DNA from: Frankiales bacterium
GTDB taxonomy: Bacteria; Actinomycetota; Actinomycetes; Mycobacteriales; SCTD01
DNA length: 38,361 nt
Assembly (NCBI GenBank): GCA_025966295.1
Contig: JAOPVD010000330.1
Location: 1-38,361, forward strand
Direction of reading: 5' to 3'
This document shows, in pieces, positions 15,710 to 23,112 of this stretch; the first letter of the stretch is position 1, and each line of letters opens with the position of its first letter. Under the pieces are notes generated by a model. That model was given only the letters and a program-made list of their open reading frames with translations, had not been told where the DNA came from and searched no databases. The position numbers were made by a program, and so were the translations under genes.

Positions 15710-16525
15710 TCACTGCTCGCGGAAGACGCCGCCCAGGTGCAGGAGCAGCACGCCGCCGCCGACCAGGATGAACACCCACGACAGCAGCGTCGAGGTCCCG
15801 TCACCGGTCAAGGGCAGCTGGGCCGGGCCGGCGACCGCGACCGTCGGCAGCTTGCCGCCGGTGGCGACCCCCGGGCCGGTGACCGCCCCGCCGCCGATGT
15901 CCACCGTCACGACGGGGGGCACGGCGGTCGGCTCCACGCTGGGCTCCACGCTGGGCTCCACCGTCGGGTCCACGGTCGGGTCCACGGTCGGCTCGACGGT
16001 CGGCTCCACCGTCGAGTTCGTGGTCGGGTTCGTGGTCGGGTTCGTGGTCGGGTTCGTGGTGGGCACGGTCTCCGGCTCGGCGCAGAAGCCGTCGTGGCGG
16101 TCCACGTGGAAGATGCCGAACAGCACCGCCTGGCCGTCGGGCGTGGTGAAGAACGGCTTGTACTTGCCGTCCGCCAGCCAGATCTTGCCGCTGTTGCCCT
16201 TGCCGTCCGCGCCGACGACCATCGTGCCGGCACCGTGCGGGTTGTGCGTCTTGTACTGCGAGGCCCTGGCGAAGGCGTAGGAGACCGTGGAACCGGGGGC
16301 GAACCCGACGGCGTCGAGGGAGAAGTCGCAGACGTGCAGCTCCGGCTCGCTCTCGTCGAAGGCCGGGCCGATCCGCTGCACCTGGAGCTCGCCGTCCGCG
16401 GCCGCCCTGGTCGACGCCGCAGCCGGCGGCGTCAGCAGGAGCTGCGCGCTCCCGAACACGATGAGCAGCACCGCGGCACCGCTCGTGAACACCGTTGTGC
16501 TGCGTCGTCCGCGCATCCTCGTCAT
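15710..16525 (-). CDS. LPxTG-anchored surface protein with TTNP/TVEP repeats
   Basis: A 271-residue exported protein of unknown family. A signal peptide (about 1-38) precedes a beta-type domain (about 45-150) with Cys66 and Cys148 that may pair. Residues 155-200 are a low-complexity stalk of (TTNP)n followed by (TVEP/TVDP/SVEP)n. The C terminus is a sorting signal: LPLTG (237-241), a hydrophobic stretch and a short tail FREQ. It should be linked to peptidoglycan by a sortase not found in this window. It sits between the MDMPI-like gene and purF on the same strand, but a gap with an inverted repeat suggests its own promoter. No link to purines is evident. Confidence 0.85.
   Translation of the reverse strand: MTRMRGRRSTTVFTSGAAVLLIVFGSAQLLLTPPAAASTRAAADGELQVQRIGPAFDESEPELHVCDFSLDAVGFAPGSTVSYAFARASQYKTHNPHGAGTMVVGADGKGNSGKIWLADGKYKPFFTTPDGQAVLFGIFHVDRHDGFCAEPETVPTTNPTTNPTTNPTTNSTVEPTVEPTVDPTVDPTVEPSVEPSVEPTAVPPVVTVDIGGGAVTGPGVATGGKLPTVAVAGPAQLPLTGDGTSTLLSWVFILVGGGVLLLHLGGVFREQ
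15926..16063 (-). repeat. Coding tandem repeats (12-bp units) in the surface-protein stalk
   Basis: The plus strand shows about four GGTCGGGTTCGT units (TTNP), then a run of 12-base variants coding TVEP, TVDP and SVEP. Unit length is a multiple of three, so gain or loss would change stalk length without a frameshift. Confidence 0.85.
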
Positions 16526-16583
16526 GTCCCCCCCAAGGTGCCGTGACGGTACGAGCGGTGGCCCCCGGGCGCACCATGCGCTC

Positions 16584-16603
16584 CGACGTAGCCAAGTACG
16601 TCG
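16584..16603. promoter_or_regulatory. Inverted repeat CGACGTA-N6-TACGTCG, possible operator
   Basis: Seven-base perfect arms with a six-base spacer lie 59-78 bases upstream of the LPxTG gene. Dyad size and location suit a dimeric regulator. No matching site is seen elsewhere in the window. Confidence 0.4.
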
Positions 16604-16628
16604 ATCGGGCTAAGCCGACCTACCGCTC

Positions 16629-17363
16629 CTACGTCAGCAGCGGGAGGAAGGCACTGAGGTCGGCCCGCTCGCCGCTGGCCCGGATGCTGCCGTCGCGCAC
16701 CAGCTCCGCCCAGCTCTGCCGGCCGGTGGCGACCCGCACCCAGGCCACCGGAGCGGCCTCCACCACGTTGGGCGGGATGCCGCGGGTGTGCCGCGGCCCC
16801 GTCAGGCACTGCACCGCCGCGTACGGCGGGACGCGGAGCTCCACGGTCCTGCCGGGGTGCGCGTCCGCGAAGGCCCGGGCCAGCTCCTTGACGACGATCT
16901 TGAGGGCCCGCCGGTCGGGGGTGATACCGGCGTCCAGGCCGTGTACGACCGCTTCGACGAGCCGGAACAGCGCGGCCTCCTTGAGCGTGTGCCGGCCGGT
17001 CAGCTGCTCGACGACGGTGTCCTCGCCGTACTGGACGAGGGCGGCGGTGGCTGCGTCGGCGTGCGGGGCGAGGGCCAGCCGCTCGGCCTTGGTGCTCCGG
17101 TCCATCTCGGCGGCCAGCCCCGGCAGCCGGGCGGCCCAGTCCGCCACCCCGCCGCCGTCCGCCGGGCCGGTGCTGCCGTACGCGGCGATCCGGGCCAGGC
17201 TGCGGGCGGTCAGCGCCAGGTGGCTCTCGAGGTCGGCCACGGTCCAGCCGGCGCAGTCGGTGGGACCGGACGGGTCCAGCTCGGCGAGGGCGCCGACGAG
17301 CACGCCGTACTGGGCGGTGAGTGCCGTCCGGACGTCATCGTGAGCCGGGCCCTTGCCGGCCAC
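16629..17363 (-). CDS. MDMPI/DinB-like protein (annotated elsewhere as sterol carrier family)
   Basis: A 244-residue cytoplasmic protein. The N-terminal half (about 10-150) looks like the mycothiol-dependent maleylpyruvate isomerase/DinB four-helix fold: GPTDCAGWTVADLESHLA contains the usual 'GWTVxDLxxH' with a possible metal-binding His. The C-terminal half (about 160-244) contains WVRVATGRQSWAEL and DGSIRASGERADLSAFLPLL, typical of the SCP2-like tail of these proteins. They are thought to be mycothiol- or metal-dependent, but the reaction here is unknown. The GTG start lies one base after the purL stop, so it is coupled to purL. A conserved place beside purL has been kept in other actinobacteria as far as I recall. 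Confidence 0.8.
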   Translation of the reverse strand: MAGKGPAHDDVRTALTAQYGVLVGALAELDPSGPTDCAGWTVADLESHLALTARSLARIAAYGSTGPADGGGVADWAARLPGLAAEMDRSTKAERLALAPHADAATAALVQYGEDTVVEQLTGRHTLKEAALFRLVEAVVHGLDAGITPDRRALKIVVKELARAFADAHPGRTVELRVPPYAAVQCLTGPRHTRGIPPNVVEAAPVAWVRVATGRQSWAELVRDGSIRASGERADLSAFLPLLT

Positions 17364-17364
17364 G

Positions 17365-19641
17365 CTAGGGCAGCGCGGGAGCAGCCGGGGCGGCGGCGGT
17401 GGCGCCGGCCAGCGGGCCGAACAGCGCCGGCAGCGTCGACTCGTGCGCGGTCCGCAGCTCGTCGAGGTCGACCGTCAGGACGTCCTGGACCTCGAGCGTG
17501 GTGCCGTCGGTGACGCCGATGCGGGTGAGCGGCAGGCCGCGGGCGCTGCACATCTCGGTGAAGCGCAGCTCCTCCGAGCGCGGCACCGACACGAGCACCC
17601 GGCCGGCCGACTCGCTGAACAGCTGCACGAACGGGCTGAGCCCGGCCGGCAGCACCACGCGGGCACCGACGCCCCTGGCCAGCGCGCTCTCGACCAGGGC
17701 CTGCGCCAGGCCGCCGTCGGACAGGTCGTGGGCGGAGGACAGCATGCCGTCCCGGGAGCCGCTGACCAGTACCTCACCGAGGACCTTCTCGCGCTGCAGG
17801 TCGACCTGCGGCGGGGTGCCGCCGAGGTGCCGGTGCAGCGCCCAGGCCCACTCCGAGCCGCCGAGCTCGTCCCGGGTGTCGCCGAGCAGCAGCAGCACCT
17901 CGCCCTCGGTCTGGAAGCCCATCGGGGTGCGCCGGCTGACGTCGTCGAACAGCCCCAGCACCCCCACCACCGGGGTCGGGTTGATCGGCGTACCCGCGGT
18001 GGAGTTGTAGAAGCTCACGTTGCCGCCGGTCACCGGAGTGGCCAGCGCGGTGCAGGCCTCGGCCAGCCCGCGGGTGGCCTCGGCGAACTGCCACATCACC
18101 TCGGGGTCCTCGGGCGAGCCGAAGTTCAGGCAGTTGGTGACCGCGATCGGAACGGCGCCGGTGGCGGCGACGTTGCGGTAGGCCTCGGCGAGCGCGAGCT
18201 GCGCGCCCGCGAACGGGTCGAGGCGGGTGTAGCGGCCGTTGCCGTCGGTGGCGAGCGCCACGCCCAGGCCGGTCTCCTCCGACAGCCGGACCACGCCGGC
18301 GTCCTCCGGCCAGGCCAGCACCGAGTTGCCCAGCACGATCCGGTCGTACTGCTCGACCACCCAGCGCCGGCTGCACAGGTTGGGGCTGGCCACCATCTGC
18401 AGCAGCAGCTCCTTGGTCGCCTCCGGGTACGGCGGGAGGCTCGCGCTCTGGAGCGCGTCGAGGTCCGCCGGGCGGCTCATCGGCCGCTCGTAGACCGGGC
18501 CGTCGTCGGCCAGCGTGCCGGGGACGACGTCGACCACGGCCTCACCGTGCCAGAGGACCTGCAGGCGGTCGCCCGCGACGACCTCGCCGATGGCGGTGGC
18601 GATGACGCCCCACTTCTCGGCGATCGCGAGGACCTTCGGGAGGTTGTCGGGCGTGACGATCGCGAGCATCCGCTCCTGGGACTCGCTCGCGAGGATCTCG
18701 GTCGGGTCCATCGTCGCCTCGCGCAGCGGCACCCGGTCGAGGTGGGCGACCATCCCGCTCTTCCCGGCGGCGGAGGTCTCGGTGAGGGCGCAGGTCAGGC
18801 CGGCACCGCCGAGGTCCTGGATCCCCTCGACGAGCTGGGCGTCGAAGATCTCGAGGCACGCCTCGATGAGCAGCTTCTCGGTGAACGGGTCGCCGACCTG
18901 CACCGCCGGCCGGTTGGCCGGGCCGTCCTCCTCGAAGGTGGCGCTGGCCAGCACGCTGACACCGCCGATGCCGTCCCGGCCGGTCTTGGCGCCGAGCAGC
19001 ACCACGATGTTGCCGACGCCCCTGGCGGCGCTCAGCTGGATGCGGTCCTTCGGCATGACGCCGAGGCAGAGCGCGTTGACCAGCGGGTTGCCCTGGTAGC
19101 TCGGGTCGAAGACGACCTCACCGCCGACGTTGGGCAGGCCCAGGCAGTTCCCGTAGCCGCCGATGCCGGCGACGATCCCGGGCAGGACGCGCTTGGTGTC
19201 CGGGTGGTCGGCGTCGCCGAAGCGGAGCGGGTCCATCACCAGGACCGGCCGGGCGCCCATCGTGAGGATGTCGCGGACGATGCCGCCGATCCCGGTGGCC
19301 GCGCCCTGGTACGGCTCGACGTAGCTCGGGTGGTTGTGCGACTCGACCTTGAAGGTGACCGCGAGGCCCTCACCGACGTCGACGACGCCGGCGTTCTCTC
19401 CCATGCCGACCAGCATCCGGTCGCCCTTGGGGATGTCGCCGAACTGGCGCAGGTGCACCTTGGAGCTCTTGTAGGAGCAGTGCTCGCTCCACATGATCGA
19501 GTACATCGCCAGCTCGGACTGGGTCGGCCGGCGGCCGAGGATGGCCTTGATGCGGGCGTACTCCTCGTCCTGCAGGCCGAGCTCGGCGTACGGCTGCTCC
19601 TCGTCGCTGGTCGACTCGGCGTTCTTGACGGTGTCGATCAC
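17365..19641 (-). CDS. purL: Phosphoribosylformylglycinamidine synthase subunit PurL
   Basis: A 758-residue small-type PurL, the ATP-dependent synthetase subunit that forms FGAM with ammonia from PurQ. It needs PurS as a bridge. Hallmarks are YSIMWSEHCSYKSSK, the catalytic His in FKVESHNHPSYVEPYQGAATG, GGIVRDILTMGARP, DLGGAGLTCALTE and TPVTGGNVSFYN. Length fits the three-subunit system. The GTG start overlaps the purQ stop as GTGA. The downstream MDMPI-like gene begins one base after its stop. Confidence 0.97.
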   Translation of the reverse strand: MIDTVKNAESTSDEEQPYAELGLQDEEYARIKAILGRRPTQSELAMYSIMWSEHCSYKSSKVHLRQFGDIPKGDRMLVGMGENAGVVDVGEGLAVTFKVESHNHPSYVEPYQGAATGIGGIVRDILTMGARPVLVMDPLRFGDADHPDTKRVLPGIVAGIGGYGNCLGLPNVGGEVVFDPSYQGNPLVNALCLGVMPKDRIQLSAARGVGNIVVLLGAKTGRDGIGGVSVLASATFEEDGPANRPAVQVGDPFTEKLLIEACLEIFDAQLVEGIQDLGGAGLTCALTETSAAGKSGMVAHLDRVPLREATMDPTEILASESQERMLAIVTPDNLPKVLAIAEKWGVIATAIGEVVAGDRLQVLWHGEAVVDVVPGTLADDGPVYERPMSRPADLDALQSASLPPYPEATKELLLQMVASPNLCSRRWVVEQYDRIVLGNSVLAWPEDAGVVRLSEETGLGVALATDGNGRYTRLDPFAGAQLALAEAYRNVAATGAVPIAVTNCLNFGSPEDPEVMWQFAEATRGLAEACTALATPVTGGNVSFYNSTAGTPINPTPVVGVLGLFDDVSRRTPMGFQTEGEVLLLLGDTRDELGGSEWAWALHRHLGGTPPQVDLQREKVLGEVLVSGSRDGMLSSAHDLSDGGLAQALVESALARGVGARVVLPAGLSPFVQLFSESAGRVLVSVPRSEELRFTEMCSARGLPLTRIGVTDGTTLEVQDVLTVDLDELRTAHESTLPALFGPLAGATAAAPAAPALP

Positions 19642-20309
19642 TTGGCGACCAGTGCCTTCAGGACGGAGGTGAAGAAGCCCAGGCCGTCGGTGCCCGGCCC
19701 GGTGAGGTCTTCCACGGCGTGCTCGGGGTGGGGCATCAGCCCGACCACGTTGCCGCGCTCGTTGGTGATGCCGGCGATGTCCCGCAGGCTGCCGTTCGGG
19801 TTGCCGCCCTGGTAGTAGGCCACCACCCGGCCCTCGGCCTCCAGGGCATCGAGGGTCTTGGCATCCGCGACGAAGCAGCCCTCGCCGTTCTTGACGGGGA
19901 TGGTGATGACCTGGCCCGCCTCGTAGTCCGACGTCCAGGCGGTCGCGGCGTTGGCGATCTCGAGCTGCTGGTCGCGGTGCACGAAGTGCAGGTTCTGGTT
20001 GCGGGTCAGCGCGCCCGGCAGCAGGTGGCTCTCGCACAGCACCTGGAAGCCGTTGCAGATGCCGAGGACCGGCAGCCCGCCCTTGGCGGCGTCGACGATC
20101 GTCGGCATCACCTGCGCGAACCGGGCGATGGCGCCGCACCGCAGGTAGTCGCCGTACGAGAAGCCGCCGGGCAGGACCACGGCGTCCACGGCGTGCAGGT
20201 CGCTGTCGGCGTGCCAGAGGGGTGTCACCTCCGCGCCCGCCAGTCGGGCGGCGCGCTGCGCGTCGCGGTCGTCGAGGCTGCCGGGGAAGGTGACGACGCC
20301 GATCTTCAC
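19638..20309 (-). CDS. purQ: Phosphoribosylformylglycinamidine synthase subunit PurQ
   Basis: A 223-residue class I glutamine amidotransferase that supplies ammonia to PurL. The catalytic triad is Cys85 (VLGICNGFQ), His194 and Glu196 (MPHPEH). N-terminal VVTFPGSLDDRDA and LPGGFSYGDYLRCG are PurQ signatures. The GTG start lacks a Shine-Dalgarno sequence, but TAGGCT lies seven bases before it, so the message may be leaderless. It is coupled to purL by a four-base overlap. purS, normally next to it, is on the other strand 650 bases away. Confidence 0.97.
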   Translation of the reverse strand: MKIGVVTFPGSLDDRDAQRAARLAGAEVTPLWHADSDLHAVDAVVLPGGFSYGDYLRCGAIARFAQVMPTIVDAAKGGLPVLGICNGFQVLCESHLLPGALTRNQNLHFVHRDQQLEIANAATAWTSDYEAGQVITIPVKNGEGCFVADAKTLDALEAEGRVVAYYQGGNPNGSLRDIAGITNERGNVVGLMPHPEHAVEDLTGPGTDGLGFFTSVLKALVAK

Positions 20310-20322
20310 TTGCGCAAGCCTA
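20310..20322 (-). promoter_or_regulatory. Leaderless promoter of purQ (TAGGCT-N7-GTG)
   Basis: TAGGCT (20317-20322, minus strand) ends seven bases before the purQ GTG, which puts the predicted transcription start at the start codon. It lies in the 10-base gap to the upstream ATP-binding protein gene. Confidence 0.5.
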
Positions 20323-20817
20323 CCGGGGCGCGGGCGCGTCCTCGAGGTGCTCGTCCCGGGACCACGGCCCGTCGCTCATCTGCCCCTTGCCGAGCCGGGT
20401 GATGACGGCCCCGCTCTGCCAGGTCAGCTGCTTCTCCAGGTGCACGACGGTGCCGAGCGCCGGCTTGGTGGTGAACTCCAGCCGGTCCACCAGCGCCCGC
20501 ATCAGCTGGATGCCACGGCCCTCCTCGGCGTGCGGCTCGGCCTCGGCCAGCCCGTGCAGCGAGCCGTCGAAGCCGCCGCCGCGGTCGAACACCTCGATCA
20601 CGCACTGGCCGCCGTTGATGCCGGCCGACACCTCGTACTCGTCGGCGCCGTCAGCGTGGTCCAGCACGTCGGTGCAGGCCTCGGTGAGCACCACCTCGAT
20701 GTCGCCGATGGTGGCCTGCTCGATCTCCAGCGTCTCCAGCGAGGCCTTGAGGATCCGTCTGACGACGGGGACGGAGAGCTGGTCGCGGGGCAGAGCGAGC
20801 GTCAGCTTGATCTCCAT
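20320..20817 (-). CDS. RsbW-like ATP-binding (anti-sigma/serine kinase) protein
   Basis: A 165-residue GHKL-fold protein of the HATPase_c_2 group, which includes anti-sigma-factor kinases such as RsbW and SpoIIAB. The N-box reads TEACTDVLDHA (Glu46, Asp50, His54). The usual Asn that holds Mg-ATP is replaced by Asp50. G1 is FDRGGGFD (Asp78) and G2 is GRGIQLMRALVD (100-111), followed by GTVVHLEKQL. The last 25 residues are a charged tail. Partners (sigma factor, anti-anti-sigma) are not in the window, so the target is unknown. ATG start. It ends just before purQ, with its stop inside the purQ promoter. Confidence 0.85.
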   Translation of the reverse strand: MEIKLTLALPRDQLSVPVVRRILKASLETLEIEQATIGDIEVVLTEACTDVLDHADGADEYEVSAGINGGQCVIEVFDRGGGFDGSLHGLAEAEPHAEEGRGIQLMRALVDRLEFTTKPALGTVVHLEKQLTWQSGAVITRLGKGQMSDGPWSRDEHLEDAPAPR

Positions 20818-20866
20818 GCCGGGGGCCTACCCGCGGCAGCCGCAGGTTTACCCGCCCCCTCCCCGC

Positions 20867-20926
20867 CGATCATGGAACTTGTGCTCACTTGCTGAGCGTG
20901 CGGGGCGGGCAACAACTCCATGATCG
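20867..20926 (+). repeat. Dispersed palindromic repeat, family A, copy 2
   Basis: CGATCATGGA ... TCCATGATCG around core TTGCTGAGCGTGCGGGGCGG. It sits in the divergent gap between the ATP-binding protein gene and purS, ending just where a -35 element of the purS promoter would lie. Same orientation as copy 1, opposite to copies 3 and 4. Confidence 0.9.
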
Positions 20927-20948
20927 CCGGGCAGTCGGGGGCGCTCGG

Positions 20949-20960
20949 TAGGCTGCTGGC
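20949..20960 (+). promoter_or_regulatory. Leaderless promoter of purS (TAGGCT-N6-GTG)
   Basis: TAGGCT (20949-20954) followed by six bases and the purS GTG at 20961. No ribosome-binding site is present, in keeping with a leaderless transcript. Confidence 0.5.
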
Positions 20961-21209
20961 GTGGCCGTGCACAAGATCCTCGTCGACGTCATGCTCAAGC
21001 CGGAGATCCTCGACCCGCAGGGGCAGGCGGTCGCCAACGCGCTGCCGAACCTCGGCTACCCCGCGCCGGTGGGCCTGCGGATCGGGCGGCACGTGGAGCT
21101 CGCGCTGGAGGCGGCCGACGCCGACGCCGCGCTCGAGCAGGCCACCAAGATCGCGGACACGCTGCTCGCGAACCCGGTGATCGAGGACTACACCGTCCGC
21201 CTGGCCTGA
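20961..21209 (+). CDS. purS: Phosphoribosylformylglycinamidine synthase subunit PurS
   Basis: An 82-residue PurS, the small dimeric subunit that holds PurQ and PurL together and passes ammonia. The sequence matches the family from end to end: HKILVDVMLKPEILDPQG (4-21), ANALPNLGY and VRIGRHVEL-like GLRIGRHVELALEA, ending ANPVIEDYTVRLA. It is the only pur gene on the plus strand here, though it must work with purQ and purL. GTG start with a TAGGCT box six bases before it. Family A palindromes flank purS plus the next gene in opposite orientation. Confidence 0.95.
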   Translation: MAVHKILVDVMLKPEILDPQGQAVANALPNLGYPAPVGLRIGRHVELALEAADADAALEQATKIADTLLANPVIEDYTVRLA

Positions 21210-21212
21210 CGC

Positions 21213-22088
21213 TCAGGCGGCCTGCTGGGCGCGGCGCACCGCCGCCAGCACGGTCTGCACGATCTGCGCCTTGCGCAGCCGCAGGTCCTCGGCGGAGAAC
21301 CTGAGCACGACCCAGCCGGCGGCTACCAGGGCGTTCTGGCGCTGCCGGTCGCGGGTGAACACGTCCGCGCGCTCGTGCACCGCGCGGCCGTCGTACTCCA
21401 CCGCGATCCGCAGCTCCGGGAACGCGAGGTCGACGCGCGCCAGCCAGTCGCCGTCCGGCCCGAACACGTCGTACTGCGGCACGGGCGCCAGCCCGGCCTG
21501 GACGAGCAGCAGCCGGACCCGTGACTCCGGCGGCGACTCCGCCCGCGGGTCCGACAGATCCAGTACGTCGCGAGCCTGCCGCACCCCGCGGAGCTTGGCG
21601 TGGGCCAGGAGCTCGTCCCGCAGCTGCTGCTCGGTGCACAACCGGGCGCGCCGGCTGGCGTCCGCCACCACGACCGCCTCGGCCAGCGGCAGCCGGCGCA
21701 GCAGGTCGGCGACCGCCCGGGTCGGCCGCAGGCACCGCACGTCGTGCAAGCGGTACCGGTCCCGGCGGGGCAGCGCTGCCTCGCGGACCCGCAGTCCCTG
21801 CCGGCGGGGGACGACAACCCCGCGCGGCACCACGCACTCGAGCACCGGCGTCCCAGGCGGCAGCACGTCCACCCCGAGCAGCCAGAGCAGGCAGCGGTCG
21901 GCGACGTAGGCGTGCGCCGGCAGCAGCCGCTGCGCCGCGCGGGCGCGCACCACCAGGTCCAGGACGACGCCGGCGGGGACGTAGGCGCCGTACATCACCC
22001 GGCTCCACGCACCCGTCGCCAAGGCCGTGTCCAGCGCCCGCCGGCCGCCGAGACGGACCAGCAGCTCCGGCCGGGTGAGGACCTCCAT
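21213..22088 (-). CDS. DUF559/VSR-like PD-(D/E)xK endonuclease-fold protein
   Basis: A 291-residue protein. The N-terminal part (about 1-100) resembles the AbiEi-type winged-helix region often found in front of this domain. The C-terminal part (about 185-285) is a DUF559/very-short-patch-repair-like nuclease fold: Glu188 (PPESRVR), Asp220 (ARVDLAFPEL), then Glu231 and Asp233 (VEYDGRAVHE), RDRQRQNALVAAGW and LRFSAEDL. These proteins are widespread in actinobacteria. DNA cleavage or toxin-antitoxin roles are unproven. It is convergent with purS, ending three bases after it. MEVLTRPELL is taken as start. The longer frame would run back through the palindromic repeat. It lies between repeats A2 and A3 and is not a purine gene. 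Confidence 0.8.
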   Translation of the reverse strand: MEVLTRPELLVRLGGRRALDTALATGAWSRVMYGAYVPAGVVLDLVVRARAAQRLLPAHAYVADRCLLWLLGVDVLPPGTPVLECVVPRGVVVPRRQGLRVREAALPRRDRYRLHDVRCLRPTRAVADLLRRLPLAEAVVVADASRRARLCTEQQLRDELLAHAKLRGVRQARDVLDLSDPRAESPPESRVRLLLVQAGLAPVPQYDVFGPDGDWLARVDLAFPELRIAVEYDGRAVHERADVFTRDRQRQNALVAAGWVVLRFSAEDLRLRKAQIVQTVLAAVRRAQQAA

Positions 22089-22146
22089 GCCCGGGAGCCT
22101 GCCGCGCTGACGTGCTGCGCTGCTGGGGCCGTCCACACCCCCGCGC

Positions 22147-22206
22147 CGATCATGGAGTTGTTGCCCGCCCCGCACGCTCAGGAGGTGGGCACAAGTTCCA
22201 TGATCA
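22147..22206 (-). repeat. Dispersed palindromic repeat, family A, copy 3 (inverted)
   Basis: The left arm GATCATGGAGTTGTTGCCCG pairs with most of the right arm GTGGGCACAAGTTCCATGATC, giving about 22-bp imperfect arms. The core CCGCACGCTCAGG is the reverse complement of that in copies 1 and 2. It lies between the DUF559 gene and the end of purC. Confidence 0.9.
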
Positions 22207-22221
22207 GCGAGGAACCGGGGG

Positions 22222-23112
22222 TCAGGACTGGCGGAGGTAGCTGTCGAAGCTGCTGCCGGTCAGGAGCTCGTAGGCCTCGACGTACTTGGCCCGGGTCTGC
22301 TCCACCACCTCGTCCGGCAACGCCGGGCCCGGCTCGGTCTTGTCCCAGCCGGCAGCGGACAGCCAGTCGCGGACGTACTGCTTGTCGTACGACGCCTGCG
22401 CCCGGCCGGGCTCCCAGGACGCCGCCGGCCAGAAGCGGGAGGAGTCCGGGGTGAGCACCTCGTCGCCGAGCACCAGGGCGCCGTCGCGGAGCCCGAGCTC
22501 GACCTTGGTGTCCGCCAGGATGATGCCGGCCTTCTCGGCCACCTCCAGGCCACGGCCGTAGACCCGGAGCGTCACGTCCCGCAGCTCAGCGGCGAGCGCG
22601 GCGCCGACCTGGGCCACCACCTCGTCGTACGTCATGGGCAGGTCGTGCTCGCCGACCGGCGCCTTCGAGGTGGGGGTGAAGATCGGCGCGGGCAGCCGCG
22701 AGCCGTCGACGAGACCTGCCGGCAGGGCCACCCCACTGACCAGCCCGGTCCGGTGGTAGTCGGTCATCCCGCCGCCGGTGAGGAAGCCGCGGGCCACGCA
22801 CTCGACCTGCACCATGTCCAGGCGCTGGACCAGCACCGAGCGGCCGCGGACCTGCTCGGCGAACGGCTCCAGCGCCGGGAGCGCGCCCACCACGTCGGCC
22901 GTCACGACGTGGTTGGGCACCACGTCGGCCAGCTGCTCGAACCACCACAGCGACAGCCCGGTGAGGACCGCGCCCTTGTCCGGGATGCTCGTCGGCAGGA
23001 TCACGTCGTACGCCGAGAGCCGGTCGCTGGCCACGAGCAGCAGCTGGTCGTCGCCGACGGCGTACAGGTCGCGGACCTTGCCGGAGTGGACCAGCGGCAG
23101 CGGGAGCGTCAC
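22222..23112 (-). CDS. purC: Phosphoribosylaminoimidazole-succinocarboxamide synthase
   Basis: A 296-residue SAICAR synthetase that joins aspartate to CAIR with ATP. Hallmarks are HSGKVRDLYAVGDDQLL (9-25), VASDRLSAYDVILP, RGFLTGGGMTDY, and in the C-terminal half GIILADTKVELGL and DEVLTPDSSRFWPA. Length fits the long actinobacterial/eukaryote-like form. The GTG start overlaps the purB stop (GTGA). Repeat A3 follows its stop by 15 bases. Confidence 0.97.
   Translation of the reverse strand: MTLPLPLVHSGKVRDLYAVGDDQLLLVASDRLSAYDVILPTSIPDKGAVLTGLSLWWFEQLADVVPNHVVTADVVGALPALEPFAEQVRGRSVLVQRLDMVQVECVARGFLTGGGMTDYHRTGLVSGVALPAGLVDGSRLPAPIFTPTSKAPVGEHDLPMTYDEVVAQVGAALAAELRDVTLRVYGRGLEVAEKAGIILADTKVELGLRDGALVLGDEVLTPDSSRFWPAASWEPGRAQASYDKQYVRDWLSAAGWDKTEPGPALPDEVVEQTRAKYVEAYELLTGSSFDSYLRQS

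Noticed and set aside
15926..16063. CRISPR or non-coding minisatellite
   Set aside because: Units are 12 bp, in frame, and encode a TTNP/TVEP stalk within a clear surface-protein gene.
14132..16546. Plus-strand open frame of 804 codons opposite purF and the LPxTG gene
   Set aside because: Antisense shadow. Both genes beneath have clear domains and motifs.
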